64,000 nucleotides of DNA, taken from contig NZ_JALBGD010000003.1 in the NCBI RefSeq assembly GCF_023507705.1, positions 248,001 through 312,000 on the forward strand. Direction: 5' to 3'. The DNA comes from Stappia sp. WLB 29 (GTDB lineage: Bacteria; Pseudomonadota; Alphaproteobacteria; Rhizobiales; Stappiaceae). The notes under the pieces were generated by a model that saw only the letters and a list, made by a program, of their open reading frames with translations, was not told where the DNA came from and ran no database searches. Position 1 is the stretch's first letter, and every line of letters starts with the position of its first letter. A program made the translations under genes and the position numbers. Of the stretch, positions 35,163 through 45,080 are shown piece by piece.

Positions 35163-37103
35163 TCAGGCGCCGCGGTTCTGGCGGTTCTCGATCAGGTCGT
35201 CGACCACGGCCGGATCGGCCAGCGTCGAGGTGTCGCCGAGGTTCTCGAAGCTGTCCTCGGCGATCTTCCGCAGGATGCGGCGCATGATCTTGCCCGAGCG
35301 GGTCTTGGGCAGGCCCGGTGCGAACTGGATCAGGTCGGGCGAGGCAATCGGCCCGATCTCCTGGCGTACCCAGGCGCGCAGTTCCTTGGCGAGTTCCTCG
35401 CTCGGCTGCTCGCCGGCCATCAGCGTCACATAGACGTAGATGCCCTGGCCCTTGAGGTCGTGCGGGTAGCCCACAACCGCGGCCTCGGACACCTTGGGAT
35501 GGGCGACCAGTGCCGATTCCACCTCGGCGGTGCCCATGCGGTGGCCGGAAACGTTGATGACGTCGTCGACGCGGCCGGTAATCCAGTAGTAGCCATCCTC
35601 GTCCCGCCGGCAGCCGTCGCCGGTGAAATACATTCCCTTGTAGGTGGAGAAGTAGGTCTGCACGAAGCGCTCGTGGTCGCCGTAGACCGTGCGCATCTGT
35701 CCCGGCCAGCTGTCGGTGATCACGAGATTGCCCTCGGCTGCGCCCTCCAGGATCGCGCCTTCCGCGTCGACCAGCGCCGGTTGCACGCCGAAGAAGGGGC
35801 GTGTCGCCGAGCCGGGCTTCAGCGCCGTGGCGCCGGGCAGCGGCGTGATCAGGATGCCGCCGGTCTCCGTCTGCCACCAGGTGTCGACGATGGGGCAGCG
35901 GCTGTCGCCGACATTCTCGTAATACCAGATCCAGGCTTCGGGATTGATCGGCTCGCCGACCGAGCCGAGGATGCGGAGAGAGGCACGCGAGGTCTTCTTC
36001 ACATGGTCGGTGCCCGCGCCCATCAGCGAGCGGATCGCCGTCGGCGCGGTGTAGAAGATCGTCACCTTGTGCTTGTCGATCACCTCCCAGAAACGGGCGG
36101 GGGAGGGATAGGTCGGGATGCCCTCGAACATCAGCGTGGTCGCGCCGTTGGCCAGTGGGCCATAGACGATGTAGGAGTGGCCGGTCACCCAGCCCACATC
36201 GGCCGTGCACCAGTAGATGTCTTCGTCCTTGCAGTCGAAAACGTATTGGTGGGTCATCGAGGCATAGACGAGATAGCCGCCGGAAGTGTGCAGCACGCCC
36301 TTGGGCTGACCGGTCGAGCCGGAGGTGTAGAGGATGAAGAGCGGGTCTTCCGCGTTCACCTCGGCCGGCGGGCAGGTGTCGGACACGCGCTCGCGCGCCT
36401 CGTGGTACCACACGTCGCGGCCGTCCTTCATGGCGACGTTGCCGCCGGTGCGCCGCACGACCAGCACCTTGTCGACCGGCGCCTTGTCGGCGGCCTTGTC
36501 GACATTGGCCTTGAGCGGCACCTTGCGCCCGCCGCGCAGGCCCTCGTCGGCGGTGATCACCACTTTGCTCTCGCAGCCGGCGATCCGCTGCGACAGGCTG
36601 TCGGGCGAGAAGCCGCCGAAGACCACCGAATGGATGGCGCCCAGCCGGGCGCAGGCCAGCATCGCATAGGCCGCTTCCGGGATCATCGGCAGGTAGATGG
36701 TGACCCTGTCGCCTTTGGCGACGCCGAGATCCTTCAGCACGTTGGCGAAGCGATTCACCTCGCCGGCAAGCTCCCGGTAGGTGATCACCTTGTGCTCGGA
36801 CGGGTCGTCGCCTTCCCAGATGATCGCCGGCTTGTCGCCGCGCGCGGCCAGGTGCCGGTCGACGCAATTGGCTGCGACGTTCAGCGTGCCGTCCTCGAAC
36901 CATTTGATCGAGACATTGTGCGGATCGTAGGAGGTGTTCTTGACTCGGGTATAGGGCTTTATCCAGTCGATCCGCTTGCCGTGCTCGGCCCAGAACGCCT
37001 CCGGATCGGAAACCGACGCAGCATACATCTCCTGATATTTCGCATCGTCGATCAGGGCGGATGCGGCAATCGCAGCCGGAACCGGATAGAGATTTTCGGA
37101 CAT
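35163..37103 (-). CDS. acs: Acetyl-CoA synthetase (AMP-forming)
   Basis: Acs activates acetate to acetyl-CoA via acetyl-AMP. The 646-residue protein has the full family length and motifs: [15 protein letters not shown] (ATP/AMP loop), [61 protein letters not shown], and [17 protein letters not shown] with the catalytic lysine that Pat-type acetyltransferases modify. The ATG at 37101-37103 opens [10 protein letters not shown]. The gene is alone, about 150 bases after the DUF1761 gene on the same strand. A strong terminator follows. Confidence 0.97.
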   Translation of the reverse strand: MSENLYPVPAAIAASALIDDAKYQEMYAASVSDPEAFWAEHGKRIDWIKPYTRVKNTSYDPHNVSIKWFEDGTLNVAANCVDRHLAARGDKPAIIWEGDDPSEHKVITYRELAGEVNRFANVLKDLGVAKGDRVTIYLPMIPEAAYAMLACARLGAIHSVVFGGFSPDSLSQRIAGCESKVVITADEGLRGGRKVPLKANVDKAADKAPVDKVLVVRRTGGNVAMKDGRDVWYHEARERVSDTCPPAEVNAEDPLFILYTSGSTGQPKGVLHTSGGYLVYASMTHQYVFDCKDEDIYWCTADVGWVTGHSYIVYGPLANGATTLMFEGIPTYPSPARFWEVIDKHKVTIFYTAPTAIRSLMGAGTDHVKKTSRASLRILGSVGEPINPEAWIWYYENVGDSRCPIVDTWWQTETGGILITPLPGATALKPGSATRPFFGVQPALVDAEGAILEGAAEGNLVITDSWPGQMRTVYGDHERFVQTYFSTYKGMYFTGDGCRRDEDGYYWITGRVDDVINVSGHRMGTAEVESALVAHPKVSEAAVVGYPHDLKGQGIYVYVTLMAGEQPSEELAKELRAWVRQEIGPIASPDLIQFAPGLPKTRSGKIMRRILRKIAEDSFENLGDTSTLADPAVVDDLIENRQNRGA

Positions 37104-37254
37104 ACGGATCCTCCCAGTATCTCAAGGCGCGCGCATGACGCGGGCGTGCCCCTCGTTGTCGCCGCGCATTATGAGGATCGCGGCCGGGGCCGTCCACTTC
37201 GCTGCAATCGTTCTTTCGTAGGCCGTGCAGGACGTTGCGTCAGCCCGCACTGCA

Positions 37255-37653
37255 TCAGCCTATCAGGCCGAGAACGATGCCCTGCACGATCAGAACCGCC
37301 AGCCAGTGGCCGCCATCGATCAGAGTGAGCGCCCAGGAGGCGCCCTGGAAACGGTGGTTGACGATGAGGGTGGTGGCGAGAAATCCGGTCCATACCAGCA
37401 CGGCGGACAGGACGCCGTTGGCGACCGTCATCGGGCCGGCATGGTAGATGATGCCGGCGAAGATCAGCGCCATCACCAATTGGCAAACGAAGCTGCCGAT
37501 GAACAAAAGCGGGCGCGGCCGGATGTCGGCCTTTTCCAGGCGCGCGGCGCGCATCCACACCTTCCCGAGCGATCCGTACCAAACCGCCCCTGCGGCAAAG
37601 GAGGCCACCGCCGCCGCCAGAACGGCGAGAAGATCGATCCCGTCGAACATCAT
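37255..37653 (-). CDS. DUF1761-type small membrane protein
   Basis: The 132-residue protein has four membrane helices: FDGIDLLAVLAAAVASFAAGAVWYG at the start, then LLFIGSFVCQLVMALIFAGIIYH, LSAVLVWTGFLATTLIVNHRF and LTLIDGGHWLAVLIVQGIVLGLI. This pattern, with WYG and the HRF...DGGHW elements, fits DUF1761, a family of unknown function. Two adjacent ATGs (37651-37653 and 37648-37650) could start it. It lies 29 bases after the orphan gene upstream on the same strand. Confidence 0.8.
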   Translation of the reverse strand: MMFDGIDLLAVLAAAVASFAAGAVWYGSLGKVWMRAARLEKADIRPRPLLFIGSFVCQLVMALIFAGIIYHAGPMTVANGVLSAVLVWTGFLATTLIVNHRFQGASWALTLIDGGHWLAVLIVQGIVLGLIG

Positions 37654-37682
37654 CAGCCTGATCCGTCCCCAATTTTCGCCGT

Positions 37683-38336
37683 TCAGGCGCTCAGCGTTTC
37701 CAGTCCGGCGCGGGCAAGGCCGGCGGCAAGATCCTCCAGCGCCTCGCGCCGTTCCGCCGCATGGCCCGCCAGCAGGTGAACCAGCACGGTTCCGTGCGCC
37801 TCTTCCGCCGCACGGGACAGCGCACGAGGCAGGGCCGGGCCGCGGCGGATGCCGTCGCGGTCGATCTCGCCGATCCACACCCGGCGGGCGTGGCCGCTCT
37901 CCGGGCGCCCCTCGCCGAGACCGATCACCACCACCGCGTTGCGAAAGTCCTCCAGCGCGTCGAGATCGACGCCGGAAAACAGGTAGCGTCGGCCCGAGGC
38001 TCCGGAGAGATAGCGGTAACGGTCGCCGAGGCCAAGCGCCTCGGCCGCGCGCGGTGCGCCCGCCTGCGCTGGAACGGACTCATCCGTCGGCGCCTGCGTT
38101 TCTTCCTGTGCGATCGGGGTTTCCACGGGCGATGCAGTCAGCAGGTCCATGCCGTCGCCGACGGGGTTGCCCGCAGGCTGCGCCGTCTTTGCATCGGCTG
38201 ATGCAGTGCCATGCAGACCGGCTTCGCCCCTCGCGGCGGAGGGCCGAGCAGAGGAAGGCAGGCGATGCTCCGTTCCGGCAGTCCCGCCGTCTTCCGCGGT
38301 CGTGCCGGCCGGCAGGGTTGCAACGGGTCCGGTCAT
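37683..38336 (-). CDS. Hypothetical protein with low-complexity N-terminal half
   Basis: I do not recognise this 217-residue protein. The first 100 residues are rich in Ala, Gly, Pro, Thr and Glu and probably disordered. The second half looks folded: RYRYLSGASGRRYLFSGVDLDALEDFRNAVVVIGLG, then HARRVWIGEIDRDG and HGTVLVHLLAGHAAERREALEDLAAGLA. No signal peptide or membrane segment is seen. The ATG at 38334-38336 was chosen because upstream in-frame sequence enters the tRNA-Thr gene. Codon use in the second half is typical of the genome, so the gene is probably real. Confidence 0.7.
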   Translation of the reverse strand: MTGPVATLPAGTTAEDGGTAGTEHRLPSSARPSAARGEAGLHGTASADAKTAQPAGNPVGDGMDLLTASPVETPIAQEETQAPTDESVPAQAGAPRAAEALGLGDRYRYLSGASGRRYLFSGVDLDALEDFRNAVVVIGLGEGRPESGHARRVWIGEIDRDGIRRGPALPRALSRAAEEAHGTVLVHLLAGHAAERREALEDLAAGLARAGLETLSA

Positions 38337-38525
38337 GCTGCGATGATAGAACGTATCGTGAACTCTCGCCAGCACAAATGCACGGCGGGAAGACAGGGGG
38401 CCTCGCCGGAGCATTCTGGCAGATATCGCCAGCTTGCGGTGCGCGGAAATGGTCCGGGCGCAACGAAATGCGATCCGCGCCTCCAGGGCGAGGGAAATGG
38501 GTCGATAGCCGGGAGGAAAGGGAAG

Positions 38526-38601
38526 TGGTGCCGCTGAAGGGACTCGAACCCCCGACCCCATCATTACGAATGACGTGCTCTACCAACTGAGCTACAGCGG
38601 C
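38526..38601 (-). tRNA. tRNA-Thr (anticodon CGT)
   Basis: On the minus strand the acceptor stem GCCGCTG pairs with CAGCGGC, followed by discriminator A and encoded CCA. D-arm GCTCAGTTGGTAGAGC, anticodon loop TTCGTAA with anticodon CGT, and T-arm GGGGGTTCGAGTCCC are all intact. No integrase gene or repeated tRNA end is nearby. Confidence 0.97.
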
Positions 38602-38870
38602 GTACCGGACCGGGGCGGAGTGCCCCGGGGCATGTGGCGGGTTCCCGCCAGAACCGGCGGCACGAGGCCGGACCGGTTGCCCGCGGGGCGGTCTGTCTTT
38701 TCGGCAAGCGCCCTGTTCCGCTTCGGCAGAGCCTCAAGGGCGATGCCACGGGAAGGGTGATGTCGGACGACCGGTCCGTCAGGTGGCGGTGTGATAGCGG
38801 ACAAGCGAGCGGTGCGCAAGAGGCTTTGCGCCCGCCATCCCCGCTTTCGCAGGCCCCGTCGGCACCTGCT

Positions 38871-40271
38871 TCAGCGCGACAGGTATGTCGACTTGATCTG
38901 GTTGGCGATTGCCTGAAACCGCCCGTTGAGTTCGGCCTCGTTGTCGGCGAGATAGTAGTCGCCGGACGAAGAGGCGCAGTCGCTCATCACCTTCTTCGCT
39001 TGCGAATTGCTACCGATCTGGAAGCCGACGGTGATGACCCGGATGCCGCTCTTCTTGATCGCATCGCACAGGGCGAGGGCACGGTTGGTCGAGTTCGAAC
39101 CCTGGTCGAGCCGTGCGATCCAGTCGTAGTTCGTCTTGTCTAGCCTCACCGGTCCGTCGAACCAGGTGTTGAACTCGCCATCGGTCATCAGCAGCATGTA
39201 TTTCAGCACGCGCTCGTCCGAATAGGCGGCAGGCTTGCTGTCCGACGGCCACAGCGTCGACCAGTTGGGCGACAGCGTGTACCAGCCCCAGGCGACGCCC
39301 GTCTGGCCGGCGGTGTTGCCGCTCGCCGAAAGCCGGGAGATCGTGTAGAGCGGCGTTCCCGCCTTGGACGAGGAGCCGGGATCGAGCGTCAGGGGCACGA
39401 CCTCGGCATTGGGGCAGACGAAGCCGGAGGAGCTGTAGGCCCGCGAGCCGTTCCAGTAATAGCCGCTGTTGTAGCCGGCCTGGGCGGTGCCAGGTCCGAC
39501 CGAGGCGGTGATGTAGCTGGCATCCGTATAGGCCTGCGCGCCTATGCGTTCGGATACGCAACCGGTATAGGAGCTGCGCGTCGCGTTCGCTCCCTTGGTG
39601 GCGAGCGTCGCGCGCGCGGAGCCGATGTTGACGCCGGAGGCATAGGGGACGACGGCGATCCGCACCTTCTCGTTGATCGGCGCGATGTCCGGTGGCACCA
39701 GCGTGTTGATGAAGCTCGCAGCGGCATTGCGCAGCGCGGAGATCTTGCTGCCGCCCATCGAGCCGGTGACGTCGAGCACCAGCGTCGCCTCGACGCTCTT
39801 CGGGTACACGGCCTCGGCATTGACGGCGACGTTCAGTTCCGTCGGACCGAACCCTGCGAGATGGATGAAGTAGGTAGGTACGCGCGAGCGTGCCGAGACC
39901 TCGATCACCCGCGCTTCGGTGTCGATTTTCGGCGCGTCGATGATGATCTCGTTGCCGGCGCTCGAGCCCTTGGTGTTGGCCCCGAAATAGGCCTCGTAAT
40001 TGGCGTCGAGATAGGACTGGATCTCTTCCGAGGTCATGTTGCGGATCGACAGCTCGCGGGCCACAGCCAGCATCGCCGCGTCGAGGCCGCGGGCAATGCT
40101 CTGACGCTGGTTGATGGCGCGGGCGAAGTCGAGACCGGCGCCGCCGGCGACGATCGCGAAGATCGCAACGATCGCGAAGAGCGGCAGGATCGCTCCGCTG
40201 CGGTCGTTGCCGAAGCGCCGCGCGTGGTGCATGGCGGCACCGAGCTTCTTGCCGGAATTACGAGACAGCAT
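38871..40271 (-). CDS. TadG-like von Willebrand factor A protein
   Basis: The 466-residue protein has a TadE/TadG-type N-terminus: a short basic leader, then DRSGAILPLFAIVAIFAIVAGGAGLDFARAINQRQ, a single membrane helix at about 26-47. A von Willebrand factor A domain follows with metal site DVTGSMGG (Asp167, Thr169, Ser171), a DxTxS variant of the usual DxSxS, and MLLMTDGEF further on. A Ser/Tyr/Gly-rich insert (about 230-330) interrupts the domain. TadG-like proteins belong to Flp/Tad pilus loci for surface adhesion, but no other tad or flp gene is in the window. It probably faces the periplasm or cell surface. The start ATG is at 40269-40271. Confidence 0.87.
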   Translation of the reverse strand: MLSRNSGKKLGAAMHHARRFGNDRSGAILPLFAIVAIFAIVAGGAGLDFARAINQRQSIARGLDAAMLAVARELSIRNMTSEEIQSYLDANYEAYFGANTKGSSAGNEIIIDAPKIDTEARVIEVSARSRVPTYFIHLAGFGPTELNVAVNAEAVYPKSVEATLVLDVTGSMGGSKISALRNAAASFINTLVPPDIAPINEKVRIAVVPYASGVNIGSARATLATKGANATRSSYTGCVSERIGAQAYTDASYITASVGPGTAQAGYNSGYYWNGSRAYSSSGFVCPNAEVVPLTLDPGSSSKAGTPLYTISRLSASGNTAGQTGVAWGWYTLSPNWSTLWPSDSKPAAYSDERVLKYMLLMTDGEFNTWFDGPVRLDKTNYDWIARLDQGSNSTNRALALCDAIKKSGIRVITVGFQIGSNSQAKKVMSDCASSSGDYYLADNEAELNGRFQAIANQIKSTYLSR

Positions 40272-40465
40272 CTTTTCCCACTCCCGCGCCGATGCGGCAC
40301 GTGCCTTTGGCCGGGACAGTGGCAGGAAGGAGCGACCGGTTGGTTAAACCGATCTGCGAAAGACGGGGGTTTCGACGAGTCAGTTGACGAAGGGTAAAAG
40401 TGCCGACCCTGCGGACGGTGTCCTGCGGGGCACGAACCGGCGGCGAACGACGGGGGCCGATGGGT

Positions 40466-41038
40466 TCACGGCTCCAGCTCGGTGTCCCAGTAGAGGAAGT
40501 CGAGCCAGCTGTCGTGCAGGTAGTTCGGCGGGAACAGGCGACCGTTGTTGTGCAGGTCCTGGACGGTCGGGGGGAAGGGCAAATGCATCGGCCACATGCC
40601 GATATCGGCGCAGGACTTGTTGGCTTTGCGGAGGTTGCAGGGCGAGCAGGCCGTAATCACGTTGTCCCAGGTGGTCTGCCCGCCTTTCGAGCGTGGGACA
40701 AGGTGGTCGAAGGTCAGTTCCTCCCGCGAGCCGCAATACTGGCATTGGAACCGGTCGCGCAGGAAGACGTTGAAGCGGGTGAAGGCGGGGTGGCGGCTCG
40801 GTTTTACGTAGCTTTTCAGCGAGACGACGCTGGGAAGTCTGAACTCGCTGCTCGGACTTCGGACCGTGATGTCGTATTCGGAGACAATATTGACCCTGTC
40901 GAGGAACACGGCCTTCACCGCATCCTGCCACGCCCACAGCGACAGCGGATAATACGCCAGCGGGCGGTAGTCAGCATTGAGCACCAGGGCCGGGTGAGCA
41001 CCTGGAGAGACGGCGAGTGTCACACCTTCGCTCCTCAT
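40466..41038 (-). CDS. HNH endonuclease-family protein
   Basis: The 190-residue protein has the HNH fold with a zinc knuckle: FQCQYCGSREELTFDHLVPRS (Cys99, Cys102, Asp111-His112), WDNVITACSPCNLRKANK (Asn126, Cys131, Cys134). The N-terminal half starts HPALVLNADYRPLAYYPLSLWAWQDAVKAVF, a stretch typical of the single-copy HNH protein of Hyphomicrobiales chromosomes. The ATG at 41036-41038 was chosen because the conserved part begins 15 residues later. There is no methylase or mobile-element gene next to it, so a selfish or restriction role is unlikely. The physiological role is unknown. Confidence 0.88.
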   Translation of the reverse strand: MRSEGVTLAVSPGAHPALVLNADYRPLAYYPLSLWAWQDAVKAVFLDRVNIVSEYDITVRSPSSEFRLPSVVSLKSYVKPSRHPAFTRFNVFLRDRFQCQYCGSREELTFDHLVPRSKGGQTTWDNVITACSPCNLRKANKSCADIGMWPMHLPFPPTVQDLHNNGRLFPPNYLHDSWLDFLYWDTELEP

Positions 41039-41190
41039 GCCTGCTCGCCGGCCCGGCGAAGGCGCATCGCAACCGCGATTCGCTTCCCCGGCCGGTCGAC
41101 CGAACGCGGGCATAGTGTAGAGCCACAGTGACAGTCTTGTGAAGCCCGACAAAGCGCATGGCTCGGTCTTCGGCGCCAGGGACTTGCGGG

Positions 41191-41220
41191 CAAAAAAACG
41201 CGGGCCCGAAGGCCCGCGTT
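41191..41220 (-). terminator. Terminator of leuC
   Basis: A 10-bp stem, AACGCGGGCC paired with GGCCCGCGTT around CGAA, lies 30 bases after the leuC stop. On the minus strand it is followed by seven T, a textbook intrinsic terminator. Confidence 0.92.
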
Positions 41221-41249
41221 CATCGTCTCGGTCAGCTCAGATACGGCTC

Positions 41250-42662
41250 TCAGCCGTGCGGCCACTCGCGGATGTCGACGAAATGGCCGGCGATCGCAGC
41301 GGCCGCCGCCATGGTCGGCGACACCAGATGGGTGCGGCCCTTGAAGCCCTGGCGGCCCTCGAAATTGCGGTTCGAGGTGGAGGCGCAGCGTTCGCCCGGC
41401 GACAGCTTGTCGGCGTTCATGGCAAGGCACATGGAGCAGCCCGGCTCGCGCCAGTCGAAACCGGCGTCGCGGAACACCTTGTCGAGGCCTTCGGCCTCGG
41501 CCTGGGCCTTCACCAGGCCCGAACCCGGCACCACCATGGCGTTGACGCTCTCGCGCACCTTGTGGCCGCGGATGACGGATGCTGCAGCGCGCAGATCCTC
41601 GATGCGGCCGTTGGTGCACGAGCCGATGAACACCCGGTCGACGGCGATGTCGGTGATCGGAGTGCCCGCGGTCAGGCCCATGTACTGCAGCGCGCGGCGC
41701 TTGGAGGCGCGGCGGTTCTCGTCCTCGATCTCCTCCGGATCCGGCACCCGGCCGGTCACGGAGATCACGTCCTCGGGACTGGAGCCCCAGGTGACGATCG
41801 GCGGCAGGTTGGCCGCATCGAGGCGGATCTCGGCGTCGAAATGGGCGCCTTCGTCGGTGAAGAGTGTCTGCCAGTAGGCGACGGCCTTGTCCCAGTCGGC
41901 GCCCTGCGGGGCCTTCGGGCGGCCCTTGATGTAGTCGAAGGTCTTCTCGTCCGCGGCGATCAGGCCGGCGCGGGCGCCGCCCTCGATCGACATGTTGCAA
42001 ACGGTCATGCGGCCTTCCATCGACAGCGCGCGGATCGCCTCGCCGGCATATTCGATGACATGGCCGGTGCCGCCGGCCGTTCCGATCTCGCCGATGATCG
42101 CCAGGATGATGTCCTTGGCGGTGACGCCGTCCGGCAGGATGCCGTCGACGGTCACCCGCATGTTCTTCGCCTTCTTCTGGATCAGCGTCTGGGTGGCGAG
42201 CACGTGCTCGACCTCCGAGGTGCCGATGCCATGGGCGAGCGCGCCGAAGGCGCCGTGGGTCGAGGTGTGGCTGTCGCCGCAGACGATGGTCATGCCGGGC
42301 AGGGTAAAGCCCTGCTCGGGGCCGACGATGTGGACGATGCCCTGGCGCAGGTCCGTCTCGCTGTAATACTCGACGCCGAACTCGGCGGCATTCTTCGCCA
42401 GCGTGTCGACCTGCAGGGCGGATTCGGGATCGTCGATGCCGTGGCTGCGGTCGGTGGTCGGCACGTTGTGGTCGACCACCGCCAGCGTGCGCTGCGGCTG
42501 GCGGACCTTGCGGCCGGTCATGCGCAGACCCTCGAAGGCCTGCGGGCTGGTCACCTCATGCACCAGATGGCGGTCGATATAGAGCAGGGCGGTGCCGTCC
42601 TCCTGGGTCTCGACGACGTGGTCGTCCCAGATCTTGTCGTAGAGCGTGCGCGGAGCGTTCAT
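41250..42662 (-). CDS. leuC: 3-Isopropylmalate dehydratase large subunit
   Basis: LeuC with LeuD isomerises 2- to 3-isopropylmalate in leucine synthesis, using a [4Fe-4S] cluster. The 470-residue protein has the expected length. [15 protein letters not shown] and VDHNVPTT lie near the N-terminus, [21 protein letters not shown] in the first third, and the cluster cysteines in [17 protein letters not shown] and GCSMCLAMN. The ATG at 42660-42662 opens [17 protein letters not shown]. leuD is not adjacent, a common arrangement in this group. A strong terminator follows. Confidence 0.97.
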   Translation of the reverse strand: MNAPRTLYDKIWDDHVVETQEDGTALLYIDRHLVHEVTSPQAFEGLRMTGRKVRQPQRTLAVVDHNVPTTDRSHGIDDPESALQVDTLAKNAAEFGVEYYSETDLRQGIVHIVGPEQGFTLPGMTIVCGDSHTSTHGAFGALAHGIGTSEVEHVLATQTLIQKKAKNMRVTVDGILPDGVTAKDIILAIIGEIGTAGGTGHVIEYAGEAIRALSMEGRMTVCNMSIEGGARAGLIAADEKTFDYIKGRPKAPQGADWDKAVAYWQTLFTDEGAHFDAEIRLDAANLPPIVTWGSSPEDVISVTGRVPDPEEIEDENRRASKRRALQYMGLTAGTPITDIAVDRVFIGSCTNGRIEDLRAAASVIRGHKVRESVNAMVVPGSGLVKAQAEAEGLDKVFRDAGFDWREPGCSMCLAMNADKLSPGERCASTSNRNFEGRQGFKGRTHLVSPTMAAAAAIAGHFVDIREWPHG

Positions 42663-43235
42663 CTGTCTCTCCTGATAGTCTGAAGCTTGGGGACGGACCC
42701 TGTCGGGCCTCCGTCCGTGTGCCGCACAAGATGCGGCGAATGGCGTAATTGAGGAAAAGGTGCGGGCCTCTCAGCCGGCAGCACAGCCAGCCGGTGCGAG
42801 GCCGGTGGTAAGGCCGGGATCACTGGGAGAGGCGAAGAGGGCGTGAAAGCGCGCGGGCAGGCGGCGGCGGTCGCCGATCTCGATACGCTGCCAGCGGCGG
42901 GTGCGGGTCGGGCGCGGACGCGTACAGGCCTGCACAACCCGGACGATGCCGCCCGGCTGCAATGTCCTGCCGCGCGGCGGCGCGGGCGTCCTGTCACACG
43001 ATGCGACCGGCATGGTCTCCAGCGGCTCCAGCTTCCGACGCTGCCGAGTCCCTCTCCGCCCTGGGCGGCGGCCGGCATGTCGATCGACAACGGGCCACAC
43101 TGCTCGGCGGCGCCCGGTTCCAAGGAGCCTCGCCTGCCGATGTCGTGCCCGTTCCCTTTCATTTGCGCCGATTGCCTTGCCGGGTCAAGGCCGCAGTTGC
43201 CTGCGAGAGGCTCTCGGCAGGCCGGTGCGACGGCG
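42663..43235. other. Sparse region between leuC and dctM
   Basis: This 573-bp gap holds one possible small gene (listed separately, 42771-43013). The 100 bases before leuC should hold its promoter. An imperfect inverted repeat at 43201-43222 (CCTGCGAGAG / CTCTCGGCAGG) lies just beyond the dctM stop and could end that operon, but no T run follows. Confidence 0.45.
42771..43013 (-). CDS. Possible small basic protein, unknown
   Basis: An 80-residue open frame begins MPVASCDRTPAPPRG and contains GGIVRVVQACTRPRPTRTR and RRWQRIEIGDRRRLPARF. I do not recognise a family. Third codon positions are mostly G or C, especially in the last 50 codons, which suggests selection on this frame. GGAG lies close to the ATG (43011-43013). 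The gap between leuC and dctM is otherwise empty. An alternative is a longer form starting at an ATG 29 residues upstream. Confidence 0.4.
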   Translation of the reverse strand: MPVASCDRTPAPPRGRTLQPGGIVRVVQACTRPRPTRTRRWQRIEIGDRRRLPARFHALFASPSDPGLTTGLAPAGCAAG

Positions 43236-44528
43236 TCAGCGCATCAGGCCCGGCAGCAGCAGCACCAGTGAGGGCACGGCGACGATCAGCGCCAGGCGGA
43301 CGATGTCGGCCAGGATGAACGGCACGATGCCGCGGAAGATCCGTTCCAGCGGGACGTCCGGCATCACCGTCTTCAACACGAAGACGTTGAGGCCGACGGG
43401 CGGGGTGATCAGGCTGATTTCGGTGACCACGACGACGACGATACCGAACCAGACCAGGTCGTAGCCAAGGGCCGCCATCATCGGTGCGAAGATCGGCACG
43501 GTGAGCAGCACCATGGAGAGGCTTTCCAGTACCATGCCGAGGCAGAGATAGACGCCGAGGACAGCGAGCAGGATCGCCCAGGGAGGCAGGTCGGAGGCGG
43601 CTGCCATGCTTGAAAGCGCCGCCGGCAGTCCGGCGATGTTGACGAAGTTGGAGAAGATCAGCGCGCCGATCAGCACCATGAACATCATCGTTGTGGTGGC
43701 GGCCGTATCGCTCAGCGTCTCCAGCAGGGTGGCGAGGGTCAGCCGGCGGCGGGCGAGCGCGATCAGGAACGCGCCGCTGGCGCCGATGCCGGCGGCTTCC
43801 GTTGCGGTGAAGACGCCGGCATAGATGCCGCCGATCACCAGCGCGAAAAGTGCGGTGATGCCGGCAACGCCGGCAAGCGCGCGGAAGCGCTCGCGGTAGG
43901 GCAGGCGCTCGGCCGGGGGCCCGGCTTCGGGGCGCCGCCAGCAGACCAGCCAGACGGCGGCCATGTAGCCGAGAACGCCGAGAATGCCGGGAATGATGCC
44001 GGCGATGAACAGCTTGGCGATGTCCTGCTGGGCGGTGACGCCGTAGAGCACCAGGATCACGGAGGGCGGGATCAGGATGCCGAGCGTGCCGCCGGCGGCG
44101 ATCACCCCGCTCGCCAGCCCGTCGTCGTACTTGTAGCGGCGCATCTGCGGCAGGGCGACCTTGCCCATGGTCGCGGCGGTGGCGAGCGAAGAGCCGCAGA
44201 CCGCGGAGAAGCCGCCGCAGGCAACGGCGGTCGCCATGGCAAGGCCGCCGCGGCGATGGCCGAGCCAGGCGTGGCAGGCGGCGTAGAGCTCGTCGGACAG
44301 CCCCGCCCGGGTGACGAGATTGCCCATCAGCACGAAGAGCGGCACCACCGAGAGCGGGTAGGAGAGGCCGGTGTCGAACGTGGTCTGTCCGACCATCGCC
44401 ATGGCCGGGGCGAAGCCGAGGATCATCGTCAGGCCGAGGCCGCCGACGGCGGCCATGGCGACGGCGATCGGCACGCCTGTGAACATCACGACGACGAGAA
44501 TGACGAGGCCGGGAAGCCAGGTTTCCAT
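43236..44528 (-). CDS. dctM: TRAP transporter large permease (DctM)
   Basis: DctM is the 12-helix sodium-coupled channel subunit of tripartite (TRAP) importers. The 430-residue protein has the usual length and motifs: TGVPIAVAMAAVGGLGLTMILG near the start, PLFVLMGNLVTRAGLSDELYAACHAWLGHRRGGLAMATAVACGGFSAVCGSSLATAATMGK, and IIPGILGVLGYM. The ATG at 44526-44528 precedes the first helix. It is last in the operon, 42 bases after dctQ. The imported compound is presumably the substrate of the upstream catabolic genes. Confidence 0.93.
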   Translation of the reverse strand: METWLPGLVILVVVMFTGVPIAVAMAAVGGLGLTMILGFAPAMAMVGQTTFDTGLSYPLSVVPLFVLMGNLVTRAGLSDELYAACHAWLGHRRGGLAMATAVACGGFSAVCGSSLATAATMGKVALPQMRRYKYDDGLASGVIAAGGTLGILIPPSVILVLYGVTAQQDIAKLFIAGIIPGILGVLGYMAAVWLVCWRRPEAGPPAERLPYRERFRALAGVAGITALFALVIGGIYAGVFTATEAAGIGASGAFLIALARRRLTLATLLETLSDTAATTTMMFMVLIGALIFSNFVNIAGLPAALSSMAAASDLPPWAILLAVLGVYLCLGMVLESLSMVLLTVPIFAPMMAALGYDLVWFGIVVVVVTEISLITPPVGLNVFVLKTVMPDVPLERIFRGIVPFILADIVRLALIVAVPSLVLLLPGLMR

Positions 44529-44570
44529 GGTCTTGCGAAGGTCCCTCGGGAGGTGGACGAGGCGGCCCGC

Positions 44571-45080
44571 TCAGGGCTGCCGGCGCAGGATGAGAACGGC
44601 GGCGACGAGCGCGGAGATCCCGGCCAGCACCGCCATCGCGACGGCGACGGGCCCGAGCGGAATGCCCAGATAGACCGTGGCATCGCCATAGGAGCTGTAG
44701 TCGCGGCCCAGAAGCGCGAGCCGCCAGGCGAACACCGCCAGCACGCTGGCGGTCACCGCGAGCGCTGCCCGGGCAAGGCCCTGTCGGAGACGGCCCGGAA
44801 GCCGGCCGGTGAGGAGGTCGACGGTGACATGCTCCCGCCGTGCCGTGACGATCGGCAGGCCGACGAAGACGACCAGCGCCAGCAGCACCTCGGTCAGCTC
44901 GAAGGCGCCGGGCAGCGGACTGTTGAACACGTAGCGGCCGATGACGTCGACGAAGGTCACCGCCATCATCACCAGCAGCAGCAGCGCGGCGACGAGCTGG
45001 AGGAGGCGCGTCGCCGCGGCGAGCGGCCGGAAGGGGCTTGCACCCCCGCCGGTCGCGCCGTCGCGGGGCTCGCCGGTCAT
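44571..45080 (-). CDS. dctQ: TRAP transporter small permease (DctQ)
   Basis: DctQ is the four-helix membrane subunit that joins DctM. The 169-residue protein has helices near RLLQLVAALLLLVMMAVTFVDVIGRYVF, ELTEVLLALVVFVGLPIVTA, and two more in the second half. The element GRYVFNSPLPGAFELTEVLLALVVF is typical of the family. The ATG at 45078-45080 overlaps the dctP stop by four bases, so the two are translationally coupled. Confidence 0.9.
   Translation of the reverse strand: MTGEPRDGATGGGASPFRPLAAATRLLQLVAALLLLVMMAVTFVDVIGRYVFNSPLPGAFELTEVLLALVVFVGLPIVTARREHVTVDLLTGRLPGRLRQGLARAALAVTASVLAVFAWRLALLGRDYSSYGDATVYLGIPLGPVAVAMAVLAGISALVAAVLILRRQP

Noticed and set aside
35121-37328. 735-codon plus-strand open frame
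   Set aside because: It is antisense to acs, whose motifs are complete; the reading is a GC-skew shadow without family resemblance.
40466-41038. HNH nuclease as part of a mobile element, restriction or anti-phage system
   Set aside because: No methylase, integrase, toxin or repeats nearby; the protein resembles the single-copy HNH protein of this bacterial order.
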